Source: an uncultured Opitutia bacterium (GTDB taxonomy: Bacteria; Verrucomicrobiota; Verrucomicrobiia; Opitutales; Opitutaceae). From it: 64,000 bases of DNA. Shown here one piece after another: positions 1 through 8,677 of the stretch. Positions within the stretch are counted from its first letter, which is position 1. The number at the start of each line of letters is the position of its first letter. The position numbers were made by a program, and so were the translations under genes. The notes below the pieces were generated by a model. The model did no database searches, was not told where the DNA came from, and saw only the letters and a program-made list of their open reading frames with translations. The stretch lies in NCBI GenBank assembly GCA_903877135.1, contig CAIRCN010000056.1, positions 186,001 through 250,000 on the forward strand. Reading direction: 5' to 3'.

Positions 1-219
1 CGTGACGGGCGAGGTAGCTGCGCACCAGAATGCCGCCGAGCGCGACGGATAGCGGACGTTCGTCACCGCGAATCCTGCGGCCATCAAGGCTTCCTCCATC
101 GGCACCATCGACCGGTCCGTGCGCGCGAGCCCGTGCAGCAGAATCACGTCTTCGCGGCCCGCCGCCGTTGTGGCCAGCGCCGCGAGAACAAGTGCCGTAG
201 TGAGCCGGGTTGCGTGCAT
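1..219 (-). pseudogene. alpha/beta hydrolase (lipase-like), 5' part, apparently broken
   Basis: Reading from an ATG at 219, the frame gives a signal-peptide-like start (MHATRLTTALVLAALATTAA) and then the first strand of an alpha/beta hydrolase, VILLHGLARTDRSM, followed by AGFAVTNVRYPS. After RYPS the original frame loses family character. One frame over, the text becomes ALGGILVRSYLARH, which matches the segment just after the nucleophile elbow (normally GHSLGGILVR) in PGAP1/lipase-like hydrolases. The segment between these two parts, about 40 residues in relatives, is absent, and the nucleophile serine position reads Ala. I infer an out-of-frame internal deletion, or an assembly error. The rest of the gene lies outside the window. 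Confidence 0.55.
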
Positions 220-283
220 GGAAACCGCCCGGGGCTCTGTGTTGGTTTCGACCGCTGTTGCCGTGAACCCGCGCTGCGCGCAC

Positions 284-1207
284 TCACGGATTGACCCACA
301 CGCCGCCAGATTTCACGGCGGGGATTGGCTCATGATGCTCAGCTGGCCGTGTGATCGGCGCGTAAGTGTCGGGCCGGCGGTCGTTGCGCATGTCGATGCC
401 GTAAACCCAGTCACCGTCGCGCGTGAAACAGGCTGCGATCCGCGGTGCGTCGAGGTCGATCTGCGCCAGTGCGATCCCCGGATGCCGGCCGGCGTCGGCC
501 ACGATCGTCGCGTCGGGACCGATGATGCTGCTGCGACCGAGGAGCATGCCGGGCCGCCACGCCCGCTCCGGCGGACAGCCGAAGCACACCGGCACGTGAT
601 GCACGCCGTTGTGGATCGCCGGCGCGCGGAGGAGAACGTCCATAAACTCGCCGCCCCAACCACCCATCACGTGCGGCCAAAAAATCACTTCGGCACCGTT
701 GAGCGTGAGGCAGCGTGCACTTTCGGGAAACGAGTTGTCGTGGCAGATCTGGATGCCGATGCGGGCGCCCGCCACATCGAAGACGGGCCAGGTGTCGCCG
801 GGCACGACACCGTAGGCTTTCTCGTTCTCGATGCAGTGGACCTTGCAGTAATGACCCACGCGCCGGCCCTCCCCGTCGATGACGAGGGCAACGTTGCGCA
901 CTATACCGTCCATCACCGCGAGCACCGGCGCGATGATGGCCATCCGGTGGCGGCGCGCGATGGGGGCGAATCGCGCCAACGCCTCGTCGAGCGCGCCGCG
1001 AACCAGCGCCGGGGCTTTCTCTCGCGTGACGGCGACGCCGATCGTGTTGAAGGTCTCACCGAGGCAGGCGATTGTCGCACCGCGCTCGCCAGCCCGCGCG
1101 AGCCAGATTTCGGCGGCGGCGAAATTATTGGACTGGATTTCGGCGTCGGTGCAGCCGGTGGTGCCCGAGGACAGTTGGACGGCGGCGATGGTGAGGATGC
1201 GGCTCAT
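284..1207 (-). CDS. carbon-nitrogen hydrolase (nitrilase superfamily)
   Basis: 307 residues, the usual length for a single-domain nitrilase-fold amidohydrolase. The Glu-Lys-Cys triad is visible: E51 in LGETFNT, K122 in YCKVHC and C155 in IQICHDN. Enzymes of this family hydrolyse non-peptide C-N bonds of amides, nitriles or carbamoyl compounds; the substrate here cannot be told from sequence. There is no signal peptide, so it should be cytoplasmic. The start is set by an ATGA overlap with the stop of the long gene upstream (ATG 1207, stop ending at 1204), implying translational coupling and one transcript. A longer reading of the frame only covers the end of that upstream gene. Confidence 0.9.
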   Translation of the reverse strand: MSRILTIAAVQLSSGTTGCTDAEIQSNNFAAAEIWLARAGERGATIACLGETFNTIGVAVTREKAPALVRGALDEALARFAPIARRHRMAIIAPVLAVMDGIVRNVALVIDGEGRRVGHYCKVHCIENEKAYGVVPGDTWPVFDVAGARIGIQICHDNSFPESARCLTLNGAEVIFWPHVMGGWGGEFMDVLLRAPAIHNGVHHVPVCFGCPPERAWRPGMLLGRSSIIGPDATIVADAGRHPGIALAQIDLDAPRIAACFTRDGDWVYGIDMRNDRRPDTYAPITRPAEHHEPIPAVKSGGVWVNP

Positions 1208-4200
1208 GAATCGGAGGGGCTGAGGAGTTCGAGGGTGTGGTCGTTGCGACAGACGAGAAGGCGGCCGTCGCCGAGCGGCAGGGCGCGCACCAAAGCGCGG
1301 GCGAGCGAGCCCTGCGGTTGCCACGCGGCGTCGAGCGTTCGCACGCCGGTGCGTGTCGCCACGACGAGGCCGTCGTTGGCCGTGGCCGCAACGCCGATCA
1401 CCGGCGCGCCCGCGTGCCAGTGGCGGATGACGCGACCGGTGTCGAGATCGACGGCGGTCACGAAGCCGTCCATGCCGCCGGTGAGCCCGACGGGGCGACC
1501 TTCCACGCGGCCGAGGCCGGCGGCGTTGAGGCTCATGCCGCCTTCGATTTTCCAGCGCCAGTCCTTCTGCGCGCAGGAGAGCAAGCCGCAGCCGAGCTCG
1601 GTGGCGGCGAAGATCGCGCCGTCGGGGCACGAGGGGAGGTCGGCCCATTCAAAGGCAAGCGAGCGGCCGTTGAGAAACGGCGTCACGCGGCGCAACGCGC
1701 GAAACATCGGCTGCATAAACCCGCCGAAGCTGTGCACGGCGCCGCTCGGTCCCGGCCCGGGATGCCCTTGGTAACACAGGATGCCATGATTCCAGCCGCA
1801 GCGCACATAGATGTCGCCTGGGTCGGGCCGGTCTTCCGGCGTGACGAGGATATTGAAGGCCCACGGGCCGTCGACGAAGCTGTGGCCGACGATGCGACCG
1901 TCGGCATCGAGAAACACAATGATGCCGTAGCCGCCCAGGACAAGCGAACCGCGACCGTCGGCGCCGCGGTGCCAGACGTCGAGGTTGTGGATGGCATTAT
2001 ACCAGCCGTAGAGACTGTCTCCCCGGTTGCGAAACTCCTCGGCGAGCTGCAGTTGCTTCCGGGTTGTGCCGTCCGAATTGCAGATGAGCAGGTCACCGCC
2101 AATCAGGCCGACGCAGAGCACTGGCGGGCCCGAGGCGTCGAGCGACTGGCTGGAGATGTGCGTGACGGGATTCGGGAGGGCCCGGCGCCAGAGTTCGCGG
2201 CCATCGGCGTCGAGCACGATGAGTTCGTTGAGGGCGTTGACCGTGATGATTTCGACGTGGCCATCGGCGTTGATGTCGCTGGCATGCCAGTGCTGGACCG
2301 CTGGCGCGATCAGGCGATCGCTGAGCACTTCGAGACGGTGAACAACGAAGGGACGGCCATCGGAAGCCGCGGGAAAACGCACGTCGAACGCGCGGGCGTT
2401 TTCACCCACGGGCACATGGCGCGTCTCGAGGCGGTTCTCGGCGTCACGGTAGCGTTTGTAGGGACGGTCGGGACCGGGATTGACGGGGCACGCCCGGCGC
2501 GCGCCGCCGGCCGCTTCGACCTCGACGGTGATGCCGTCGGGGAGAGGGTTGAAGGTGCGCAGGCTCGGGTCGTCAATGCAGTCGCCGAGGATATTAAGCG
2601 CTCTGACCGGGCGGGCCGCGGGAAACTTGAGCGACACCGAATAGTGGTCGGCCTTGGGCCACTGCGTCCACATCTCCCGCGAGTAGCCGTCGGGCAGCAC
2701 GGGATCGAGCATCTGGTCGGGTGCGCCGTCGATGGGCAGCGGATCGGACGTGATGCAGACGTTGCGCACGCGCTCCGGCACGCGCGAACCGCTGTCGTTC
2801 GTCCACAGGCTGCGCCAGCCGCGGTCGGGCACGGTCGCCCGCGCCGCCGGCGCGGTCAGCACGGGATGCAACGTACCCAGCCACCCACTGACGGAAGCCG
2901 CGAGAGTGGCCCCCGCCGGAAGCGGTATCGTGACGGGGCCGGTCAGCGTGATCTCACGCGCCGCACCGCCAGAAGCGACCGTCACGCACGCGCTCGTCGC
3001 GCCGGGAGCGTCGACTTGAAGCGTGGCCGTGCCGGCGGCGAAAACGAGGCGCACGTTGATGGCGATCGCGCTGTGAATCTCGAACGATGGGAGCGCGAGC
3101 AATGTCGCGCCCGCCAGTGCGAGCGAGCTGGCGTCGGCCCACGCGCTCTGAGCGATGGCGCGCGCGCCGGGGAGCCACGCGGTGTCGGTGGTAAGCGCAG
3201 CGGCGCACCAGGCGGCAGCGGTGCCGTTACGGAGCACGAGCGCACTGCGCTCGTCGAGGCGCTGCAGGTCGAGCGTCTCCGCGTCACCTTGGGCGCGGGC
3301 GTAGAAGAGATTTTGAAACGAGCCTTCGTCGCCGGCGCGATGACTGCCGGCACGACGCTGGCGGAGCACAAACGGCGCGCACGCGCCCTGGTCGGTCTCC
3401 TCTTCGCAGGTGGAGGCGACATTCGTGCCGGCTACGAGCGTGAAACGGTGCCGGCCCTGATCGCTCTGCCAGCGGCGGCCGTGCAGCTCGGCGTAGCCGG
3501 GAGTGCGCCACGTGCAGGTGAGCGAATAGTCGCCGTCGGCCTCGAAAGCCACGCGGTCAATCACGACGAAGACGTGACCGCCGGTTTTCGACCAAAAGAT
3601 ATGCCGGGTCCAATTCGTGTGATGATAGTCGGGCAGCCGCGTGACAGTGAGCGCCAGCGCGGGAAAGTCCGCGGTGGAGACCCGCTCAGCGATCGGCGGC
3701 AGCGTGGTGTTGTTGGCGCCGTCGCTAATAAATAGACCGTTCTTGTCGTGGTAGGAGTGGCGCGAGGTGTTTTGGACGAGGAAGACGTGGCCGTGCTGGA
3801 AGAAACGCACGATGCAGTTCGCCGCCTGCATGTGGCCCTGCCAGCGGAAGCCGCCCTGGTAGCCCTGCACAACGAGATATGGGTCGCACCGTTCGTAGCC
3901 GCCGCGCAGGACGATCTTGTCGAAGCCGCGCTCCTGCGGTAGGCGGTTGAGGCCGATGGCCTCGGGGAGTTGCCACGTTTCGATCGCATTGACGAGGTGG
4001 CCGCGCGGTTCGATGTGCTCGGGGGGGTTGTTGCTGATGGCGATTTGGTGATCCAGTGCCGGCAGGATGTGCACCCCACGCTCGGCCGCTGGGGGCACCG
4101 GCGCGAGTTCGGGGCCCGTGTCGAATTTCTGGAGGAAGACCTGAGTGAAATGCAGGAAGGAATAGCGCTGCGCCACCGCGAGGTTGGGTAGCTTGTGCAG

Positions 4201-5508
4201 AATCCATTTCAACTCGCCATCGCCATAGTAAAACGCGCTGCACGCGGTCTGCACGGTCGCCTCCTGCTGTAGATACAAACCCTGGCTTTCGCCGTATCCG
4301 CCCTGACCGGAACCTGCGCCGTTGTTATCGTGCAAGGCCAACGCGCGCTCCGCCACGAGACGGGCGCTGCCGTTGGTGAAGAATTCGTGACGTTCCTGCC
4401 CGAGCGCATAGCGGTAAAGCGTGGCAAGGTTATTGAAACAGCTCTCGTCATCCTGGTCGTCGAGACGCGCGAGGGCGAGCGTGTCGAGGAACGAGCAGCA
4501 CTCGGCCATCCATTGGTCACAGAGAGCGCGCAGGGCGGGCGTCGGGTGCGCCTGATCGCGGAGATAGCGGGCGAGAAGGAGAAACTCGTAGGTGCCCTTG
4601 CCTTGGTGGCGGTGGCCAAGCGGCGGCCGGCCCTCGCGACAGCGCCACCACTCGTCCTGATTCGCGAGCGCGGTGAGCAGCAACCGGCGGTCGGTGCGGC
4701 TAATGTCCTCGTCGCTTAGAAAGCCGCCCGCGGCGAGCAGTGGCACCGCGCGTAAGAAGCGCTCGGCGAGGTAATGCCAGTCGCCGTAACCGTCGGTCAT
4801 CCGCTCGTTGAGCGCGCGCAGGCTGTCACAGGCGACGAGGGCGTAGCGGGCATCGGCCGTCCATGACCACATAAGCGTGTAGGCGCCGATGACGCGGATC
4901 GGCTCGGTGTAGAACTGTAGGGCGCGGTTACGCGACGCCTGCATCTCCGAGGTGTCGAACAGCGGCGTGAAGGGCCACGCGGCAAGGTTGGCCGCGAGCG
5001 CGGGTTCGATCTCCACCTCGAAGAGGAACGGGAGCGTCACGCTCGCGTCCGCCCGCGCAAGCGCGGCCAGCAGGCGCTCGACCGCGCGCTCAATGCCGCG
5101 GAGCGAACTGCCGCCGGCGAGAATGGCGTTGGACCCGGTGCCGTAGGGATTGACGAGCGTGCGCAGGTCGTAGCCGTCGCCGCCCGGGTAGGTTGCATCC
5201 GTCGAGCACCAGTAATCCGCGTAGAGCGGCATGAGGGCCCGGTTGGTGTTGAGGCTGCCAAGAAAAATGAGCGGTCGGGCGCGGTAGGACGTGGGCAGCG
5301 GCGTGCTGCGCGCGGGCATCAGGTCGGTGTCGGCGGCCAACTCCGGTGCTCCGGCACCGCGGGCTACGAGCGCGGCAGCAATTTTTTCCGCAAGCAAGCG
5401 CCACTCAGGGCCGGCCGGATGGATAATGGTAGCACCGCGCGCGAGCGACACGGTGCGGTTGAGGGTGCGGGGCAGCAGATCGACGGCGGGATCGCGGGGA
5501 GCATGCAT
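1204..5508 (-). CDS. giant multidomain carbohydrate-active-type protein with C-terminal beta-propeller
   Basis: 1434 residues. Residues ~15-140 resemble the N-terminal domain found on alpha-glucuronidase and related enzymes (LARGATIIHPAGPEW and LIFLGSLNTN). Residues ~190-480 look like the alpha/alpha-toroid of heparinase/chondroitin-lyase proteins (GAGSGQGGYGESQGLYLQQ). A beta-rich region with HxxHDKNG and TCTWRTPGYAELHG-type text follows. The last ~350 residues carry PQQ/FG-GAP-like propeller blades (SDINADGHVEIITV, VLDADGRELWRRAL). I infer polysaccharide cleavage, but the class is uncertain. No signal peptide is visible at the chosen ATG, which is odd for such an enzyme. An upstream extension only shadows the divergent gene. 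It is coupled to the nitrilase gene. Confidence 0.8.
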   Translation of the reverse strand: MHAPRDPAVDLLPRTLNRTVSLARGATIIHPAGPEWRLLAEKIAAALVARGAGAPELAADTDLMPARSTPLPTSYRARPLIFLGSLNTNRALMPLYADYWCSTDATYPGGDGYDLRTLVNPYGTGSNAILAGGSSLRGIERAVERLLAALARADASVTLPFLFEVEIEPALAANLAAWPFTPLFDTSEMQASRNRALQFYTEPIRVIGAYTLMWSWTADARYALVACDSLRALNERMTDGYGDWHYLAERFLRAVPLLAAGGFLSDEDISRTDRRLLLTALANQDEWWRCREGRPPLGHRHQGKGTYEFLLLARYLRDQAHPTPALRALCDQWMAECCSFLDTLALARLDDQDDESCFNNLATLYRYALGQERHEFFTNGSARLVAERALALHDNNGAGSGQGGYGESQGLYLQQEATVQTACSAFYYGDGELKWILHKLPNLAVAQRYSFLHFTQVFLQKFDTGPELAPVPPAAERGVHILPALDHQIAISNNPPEHIEPRGHLVNAIETWQLPEAIGLNRLPQERGFDKIVLRGGYERCDPYLVVQGYQGGFRWQGHMQAANCIVRFFQHGHVFLVQNTSRHSYHDKNGLFISDGANNTTLPPIAERVSTADFPALALTVTRLPDYHHTNWTRHIFWSKTGGHVFVVIDRVAFEADGDYSLTCTWRTPGYAELHGRRWQSDQGRHRFTLVAGTNVASTCEEETDQGACAPFVLRQRRAGSHRAGDEGSFQNLFYARAQGDAETLDLQRLDERSALVLRNGTAAAWCAAALTTDTAWLPGARAIAQSAWADASSLALAGATLLALPSFEIHSAIAINVRLVFAAGTATLQVDAPGATSACVTVASGGAAREITLTGPVTIPLPAGATLAASVSGWLGTLHPVLTAPAARATVPDRGWRSLWTNDSGSRVPERVRNVCITSDPLPIDGAPDQMLDPVLPDGYSREMWTQWPKADHYSVSLKFPAARPVRALNILGDCIDDPSLRTFNPLPDGITVEVEAAGGARRACPVNPGPDRPYKRYRDAENRLETRHVPVGENARAFDVRFPAASDGRPFVVHRLEVLSDRLIAPAVQHWHASDINADGHVEIITVNALNELIVLDADGRELWRRALPNPVTHISSQSLDASGPPVLCVGLIGGDLLICNSDGTTRKQLQLAEEFRNRGDSLYGWYNAIHNLDVWHRGADGRGSLVLGGYGIIVFLDADGRIVGHSFVDGPWAFNILVTPEDRPDPGDIYVRCGWNHGILCYQGHPGPGPSGAVHSFGGFMQPMFRALRRVTPFLNGRSLAFEWADLPSCPDGAIFAATELGCGLLSCAQKDWRWKIEGGMSLNAAGLGRVEGRPVGLTGGMDGFVTAVDLDTGRVIRHWHAGAPVIGVAATANDGLVVATRTGVRTLDAAWQPQGSLARALVRALPLGDGRLLVCRNDHTLELLSPSDS

Positions 5509-5637
5509 GTTGGCGGAGGGAAAAAGAATGAGCGGACAAGGGTTGGCTACGCCGCTCGGTGCGCCGCGACAAACCCTAAGTGGACAACCGGCGTAAATGT
5601 GTCCGAATATTCGACGACGACGCCCATCCAAACCACC
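5509..5637. promoter_or_regulatory. divergent promoter region between the giant enzyme and the URO-D-like gene
   Basis: A 129-base intergenic region from which both neighbours are transcribed outward. It contains a perfect 10-bp palindrome CGAATATTCG at 5604-5613 and the separated inverted arms GGACA/TGTCC around 5582-5604. These could be operator sites for a shared regulator, but no regulator gene is next to it and no promoter hexamers stand out. Confidence 0.3.
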
Positions 5638-6786
5638 ATGCACACTTCGCGCTCGCGCATCGCCGCCGCCATGCGACTGGAAAAACCGGACCGCGTGCCG
5701 GTGATGTGCCAGCCTTCGCTGGGTTTTGTGCTGCGGCAGATGCCAGAGCTGGACCCGATCGATGTCTGGCACAACCACGACGGCACGCTGGCGCGCGGCT
5801 TTTGCGAGATCGGAAGGCGCTTTGGCTTTGACGGCGTGCTTATTCCAGCCGTCGGCGCCGCGCCGCTCGACGAAACCACCGTGCAGCGCATCGACCGCGC
5901 AAACCCCGAGGGACCGATCGTCTATTCTAAGAATGGAGACTTCTGCGTCTACTGCCGCAACGACCTGCCGCGCTACACGCACGCCGTGGCGCCCGAGCGG
6001 GAACTTGACACGATCGATCCGCTCGCGATTGACGAGCGCCTGAGATATCATCCTCCCTCTACACGCCTCCGCATGTGGCTGGCCAACGGAGCCACTGGGC
6101 GCGTCGCAGAGTTGCAGCAGGCGCGTGCAATTATCGGCCCTGACGTTTCCCTGCACGGCGCGGCCTACTCGCCCGAGGACTATTTGATCGACCTGCTCGG
6201 CGCGGACGGAGCAATGATCGCGCTGCTCACCGAACCGGAGAAGAGCCGCGAGCTGCTGGCAAAGTTCGCCCGCGCCGTTGCCAGCCACGTCCGGGAGCAA
6301 ATCGCCGCTGGCGCCGACGCGATCAACGTCTCGGCGCCGTGGGCTGGGCAGAGTTTCATCTCGCCCGCCCTCTATCGCGATCTGGTGGCGCCGGCGCAGG
6401 CCGTGTTGACGCGCACGTGTCGCGAAGGCGGTGTGCCGAGCTATTGCCACACCTGCGGGTCCATCGGCGACCGGCTGGAACTGATCATCGACACCGGCTT
6501 CAACGGCATCGAGTGCCTCGATCCGCCGCCGCTGGGCAATGTGGAGTTGGCCGACGCCGTGCGGCGCATCGGCCACCGCGCCTTCATCAAGGGTAACATT
6601 GATCCTGTGCATGTCCTTCTCAACGGCACGCCCGAGCAAATCCGCACCGACGTGCGCCGACGGCTCGAAATCGGCATGACCGCGCCGGGGTTCATCCTGA
6701 GCACGGCCTGCGCCATCGCCCCCGGCACACCCGCGGCGCACGTGACGCTCCTGCGCGAAATGGTAGAGCTACACGGGTGCTACTGA
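5638..6786 (+). CDS. uroporphyrinogen decarboxylase family protein, MtaA-like methyltransferase type
   Basis: 382 residues with the URO-D fold signature throughout (AMRLEKPDRVPVMCQPSLGF near the start, IKGNIDPVHVLLNGTP late). At residues ~275-282 it reads SYCHTCGS. The H-x-C-G motif there is the zinc site of MtaA/MtbA-type corrinoid:thiol methyltransferases rather than a heme-pathway feature, so I do not call it HemE. The substrate is unknown. It is divergent from the giant carbohydrate enzyme and nitrilase pair and may share regulation with them. The ATG at 5638 fits the family start (MHTSRSRIAAAMRLEKPDR). Confidence 0.85.
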   Translation: MHTSRSRIAAAMRLEKPDRVPVMCQPSLGFVLRQMPELDPIDVWHNHDGTLARGFCEIGRRFGFDGVLIPAVGAAPLDETTVQRIDRANPEGPIVYSKNGDFCVYCRNDLPRYTHAVAPERELDTIDPLAIDERLRYHPPSTRLRMWLANGATGRVAELQQARAIIGPDVSLHGAAYSPEDYLIDLLGADGAMIALLTEPEKSRELLAKFARAVASHVREQIAAGADAINVSAPWAGQSFISPALYRDLVAPAQAVLTRTCREGGVPSYCHTCGSIGDRLELIIDTGFNGIECLDPPPLGNVELADAVRRIGHRAFIKGNIDPVHVLLNGTPEQIRTDVRRRLEIGMTAPGFILSTACAIAPGTPAAHVTLLREMVELHGCY

Positions 6787-6855
6787 CGGTCCGCTGGAAG
6801 GCGCGGCGCTTTTCGGCGTGCGTGCCGTTGAACGCTTCGCCATGCCAGACCGCAC

Positions 6856-7704
6856 GTGAAAACTTCCGAGCACACCCGCGCCATCGGCCAACTGCTGTTC
6901 GCCGCCTTGTTGTGGAGTCTCGGCGGCGTGCTCATCAAGGAAGTCCCTTGGCCACCGCTCGCGATCGCAGGCGGGCGCGGACTGCTCGCCGCGATCTTCC
7001 TCTTCGCAACGACACGCAACCACCGGTTTCATTTGTCGCCTGTGCAACTCGGCGCCGCTGTCGCCTACGCGGCGACGACAATCACTTTCGTCGCCGCCAA
7101 TAAGCTCACCACCGCGGCCAACGCCATTTTGCTCCAATATACCGCACCCGTGTGGGTCGCGCTGCTGGGCGCATGGTTTCTCGGCGAGCGGGCCTCCCGC
7201 GCCGACTGGCTGGCCATCGCGGCGACGTTTGTCGGCATGGTGCTTTTCTTCTGGTCCGCCGGACTGCAACTCACGGGTTTCCTGGGCAACCTCATCGGCG
7301 TCGCCAGCGGCGTGAGTTTCGCCGCAATGGCCCTCCTCATGCGTCGGCAGAAGGACACGTCGGCGGTCGAGTCCATCATACTGGGCAACCTGCTCGCGTT
7401 CGTGATCGGGCTGCCTGCGATCGTGGCGGCGCCGATGCTGCCCGCCACGGGTTGGATCGCGCTCGGGCTGCTCGGCACGGTGCAACTCGGCATGTCTTAT
7501 CACCTCTACGCTCGAGCGATCCGGCACGTCACCGCGCTTGAGGCCGTGCTGATCCCGGTGATCGAGCCGATTCTCAACCCCGTGTGGGTGCTCCTGCTCG
7601 TCGGTGAAAAACCAGCCGGACTCGCCCTCGTGGGCGGCGTGGTGGTGCTCGGCGCGGTCACGTTGCGCGCGGTGGCGTCGATCCGGCGGAGCCACGTTAG
7701 CTGA
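6856..7704 (+). CDS. EamA/DMT-superfamily transporter
   Basis: 282 residues with about ten hydrophobic segments arranged as two EamA repeats, the standard drug/metabolite transporter layout. The first repeat contains LLWSLGGVLIKEV and the typical LQYTAPVWVALLGAWFLGER; the second contains SYHLYARAIRHVTALEAVLIPVIEPILNPVW. The start is GTG at 6856, since the nearby ATG at 6842 runs into a stop. The family exports small metabolites; the substrate cannot be assigned. The gene converges on the next transporter with an 8-base overlap of 3' ends. Confidence 0.9.
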   Translation: MKTSEHTRAIGQLLFAALLWSLGGVLIKEVPWPPLAIAGGRGLLAAIFLFATTRNHRFHLSPVQLGAAVAYAATTITFVAANKLTTAANAILLQYTAPVWVALLGAWFLGERASRADWLAIAATFVGMVLFFWSAGLQLTGFLGNLIGVASGVSFAAMALLMRRQKDTSAVESIILGNLLAFVIGLPAIVAAPMLPATGWIALGLLGTVQLGMSYHLYARAIRHVTALEAVLIPVIEPILNPVWVLLLVGEKPAGLALVGGVVVLGAVTLRAVASIRRSHVS

Positions 7705-8677
7705 ACGCCGGCCGGAACTGCACGAGCGCGTTGGCCGCGAGAATCAAAAGCCCGCCGGTCACGAGCGAAAGCGATGCGGTTTCATTTGCGTAGGCGATGC
7801 CACAGAAGCCGGCGAGCAGATCCGGCAGGCACAGCCCGCTCAAGGCGGAAAACACTGGCGCGAGGCTGTAGATCAGGCCCGCCTCCGACGCGCCGACAAA
7901 GCGTTGCCAGCGGCTCATCACGATGAACGGTCCCGTGGTGCTGAACACCGCCACCCCCGCCAAGAGCACAAACCAGACCGGCGAGAGCAGCGGCGCGACG
8001 AGACTCTCCGGGCCGCGATGGAGCGCGAATGCCAGCGCGGCGAACAGCAAGATTTCCACTGCAAACATCCCCGCCACGGCGCGCTCGGGCCGATTGTTCG
8101 CCCAGCCGTCCCACGTCAGCCCAAAGACCAGCAGCGAAAAGAAAACCGCCGCCGCCAGTATTTCAGCTTCCCCGCGGCCGAGGCGAAAAGTCCGCCAGTC
8201 CAGATGTGCCAGCACCGCCACTCCCACCAGCACGAGCAGGCCCGCCGTGAACACCGGCCAGCCGGGCAGCCGGCGGTGCGCCAGTGCCGCCCACAGCGGA
8301 ATGAGGACGACATAGAACTGCGTGACGAACGCGGTGACCGATGCCGTTGTGCATTGCAGGCCGTCGGTCTGCAGCATCGTTCCGACAAACGAGCAGACCG
8401 CCATAAACATCCCCTGTGTCCACTCGCGTGCCGTCAGCCGCAGCACACCCGCACCATGCAGAGCCACCAGCAGGAGCACGCCGATCGCGAAACGCGGTGT
8501 CATGTTTTGCGCCGAGAGGAACCACGTCGATTCGCCCGGCGCCAGCGCTCCCTGCATCAGGAGCGAAGCCTTGCCGAAAACAAAACCCATCGCCCCTGCG
8601 GCCGTGGCCAGCAGGAGCATTCCGACGGCCCACCAATGCCGCCGCGCCGCCGGCGCGGCCGGTCTGGCCGCATTCAC
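7697..8677 (-). CDS. EamA/DMT-superfamily transporter (tandem copy 1)
   Basis: 326 residues, ten predicted membrane segments. It shares its architecture with the gene immediately upstream: TDGLQCTTASVTAFVTQFYVVLIPLW here matches NDGLQFTSASTSAFLTQLYAIMIPVF there, and both contain VLLVG/AGVAVLA.LDWR and an EAGLIY...PVFSA segment. The ATGA overlap at 8674-8677 couples the two. The pair is probably a tandem duplication that has since diverged. Whether they act as a heteromer or handle different substrates cannot be seen from sequence. Confidence 0.9.
   Translation of the reverse strand: MNAARPAAPAARRHWWAVGMLLLATAAGAMGFVFGKASLLMQGALAPGESTWFLSAQNMTPRFAIGVLLLVALHGAGVLRLTAREWTQGMFMAVCSFVGTMLQTDGLQCTTASVTAFVTQFYVVLIPLWAALAHRRLPGWPVFTAGLLVLVGVAVLAHLDWRTFRLGRGEAEILAAAVFFSLLVFGLTWDGWANNRPERAVAGMFAVEILLFAALAFALHRGPESLVAPLLSPVWFVLLAGVAVFSTTGPFIVMSRWQRFVGASEAGLIYSLAPVFSALSGLCLPDLLAGFCGIAYANETASLSLVTGGLLILAANALVQFRPAFS

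Noticed and set aside
119-1774. Long open frame on the plus strand
   Set aside because: It lies over the nitrilase gene and the end of the giant enzyme on the minus strand, has Arg/His/Ala-rich composition and no domain; the minus-strand proteins show intact family motifs.
1237-3735. 832-codon open frame opposite the giant enzyme
   Set aside because: High-GC shadow frame; low-complexity Arg/Ala/Gly/Val text, while the minus strand encodes recognisable enzyme and propeller sequence.
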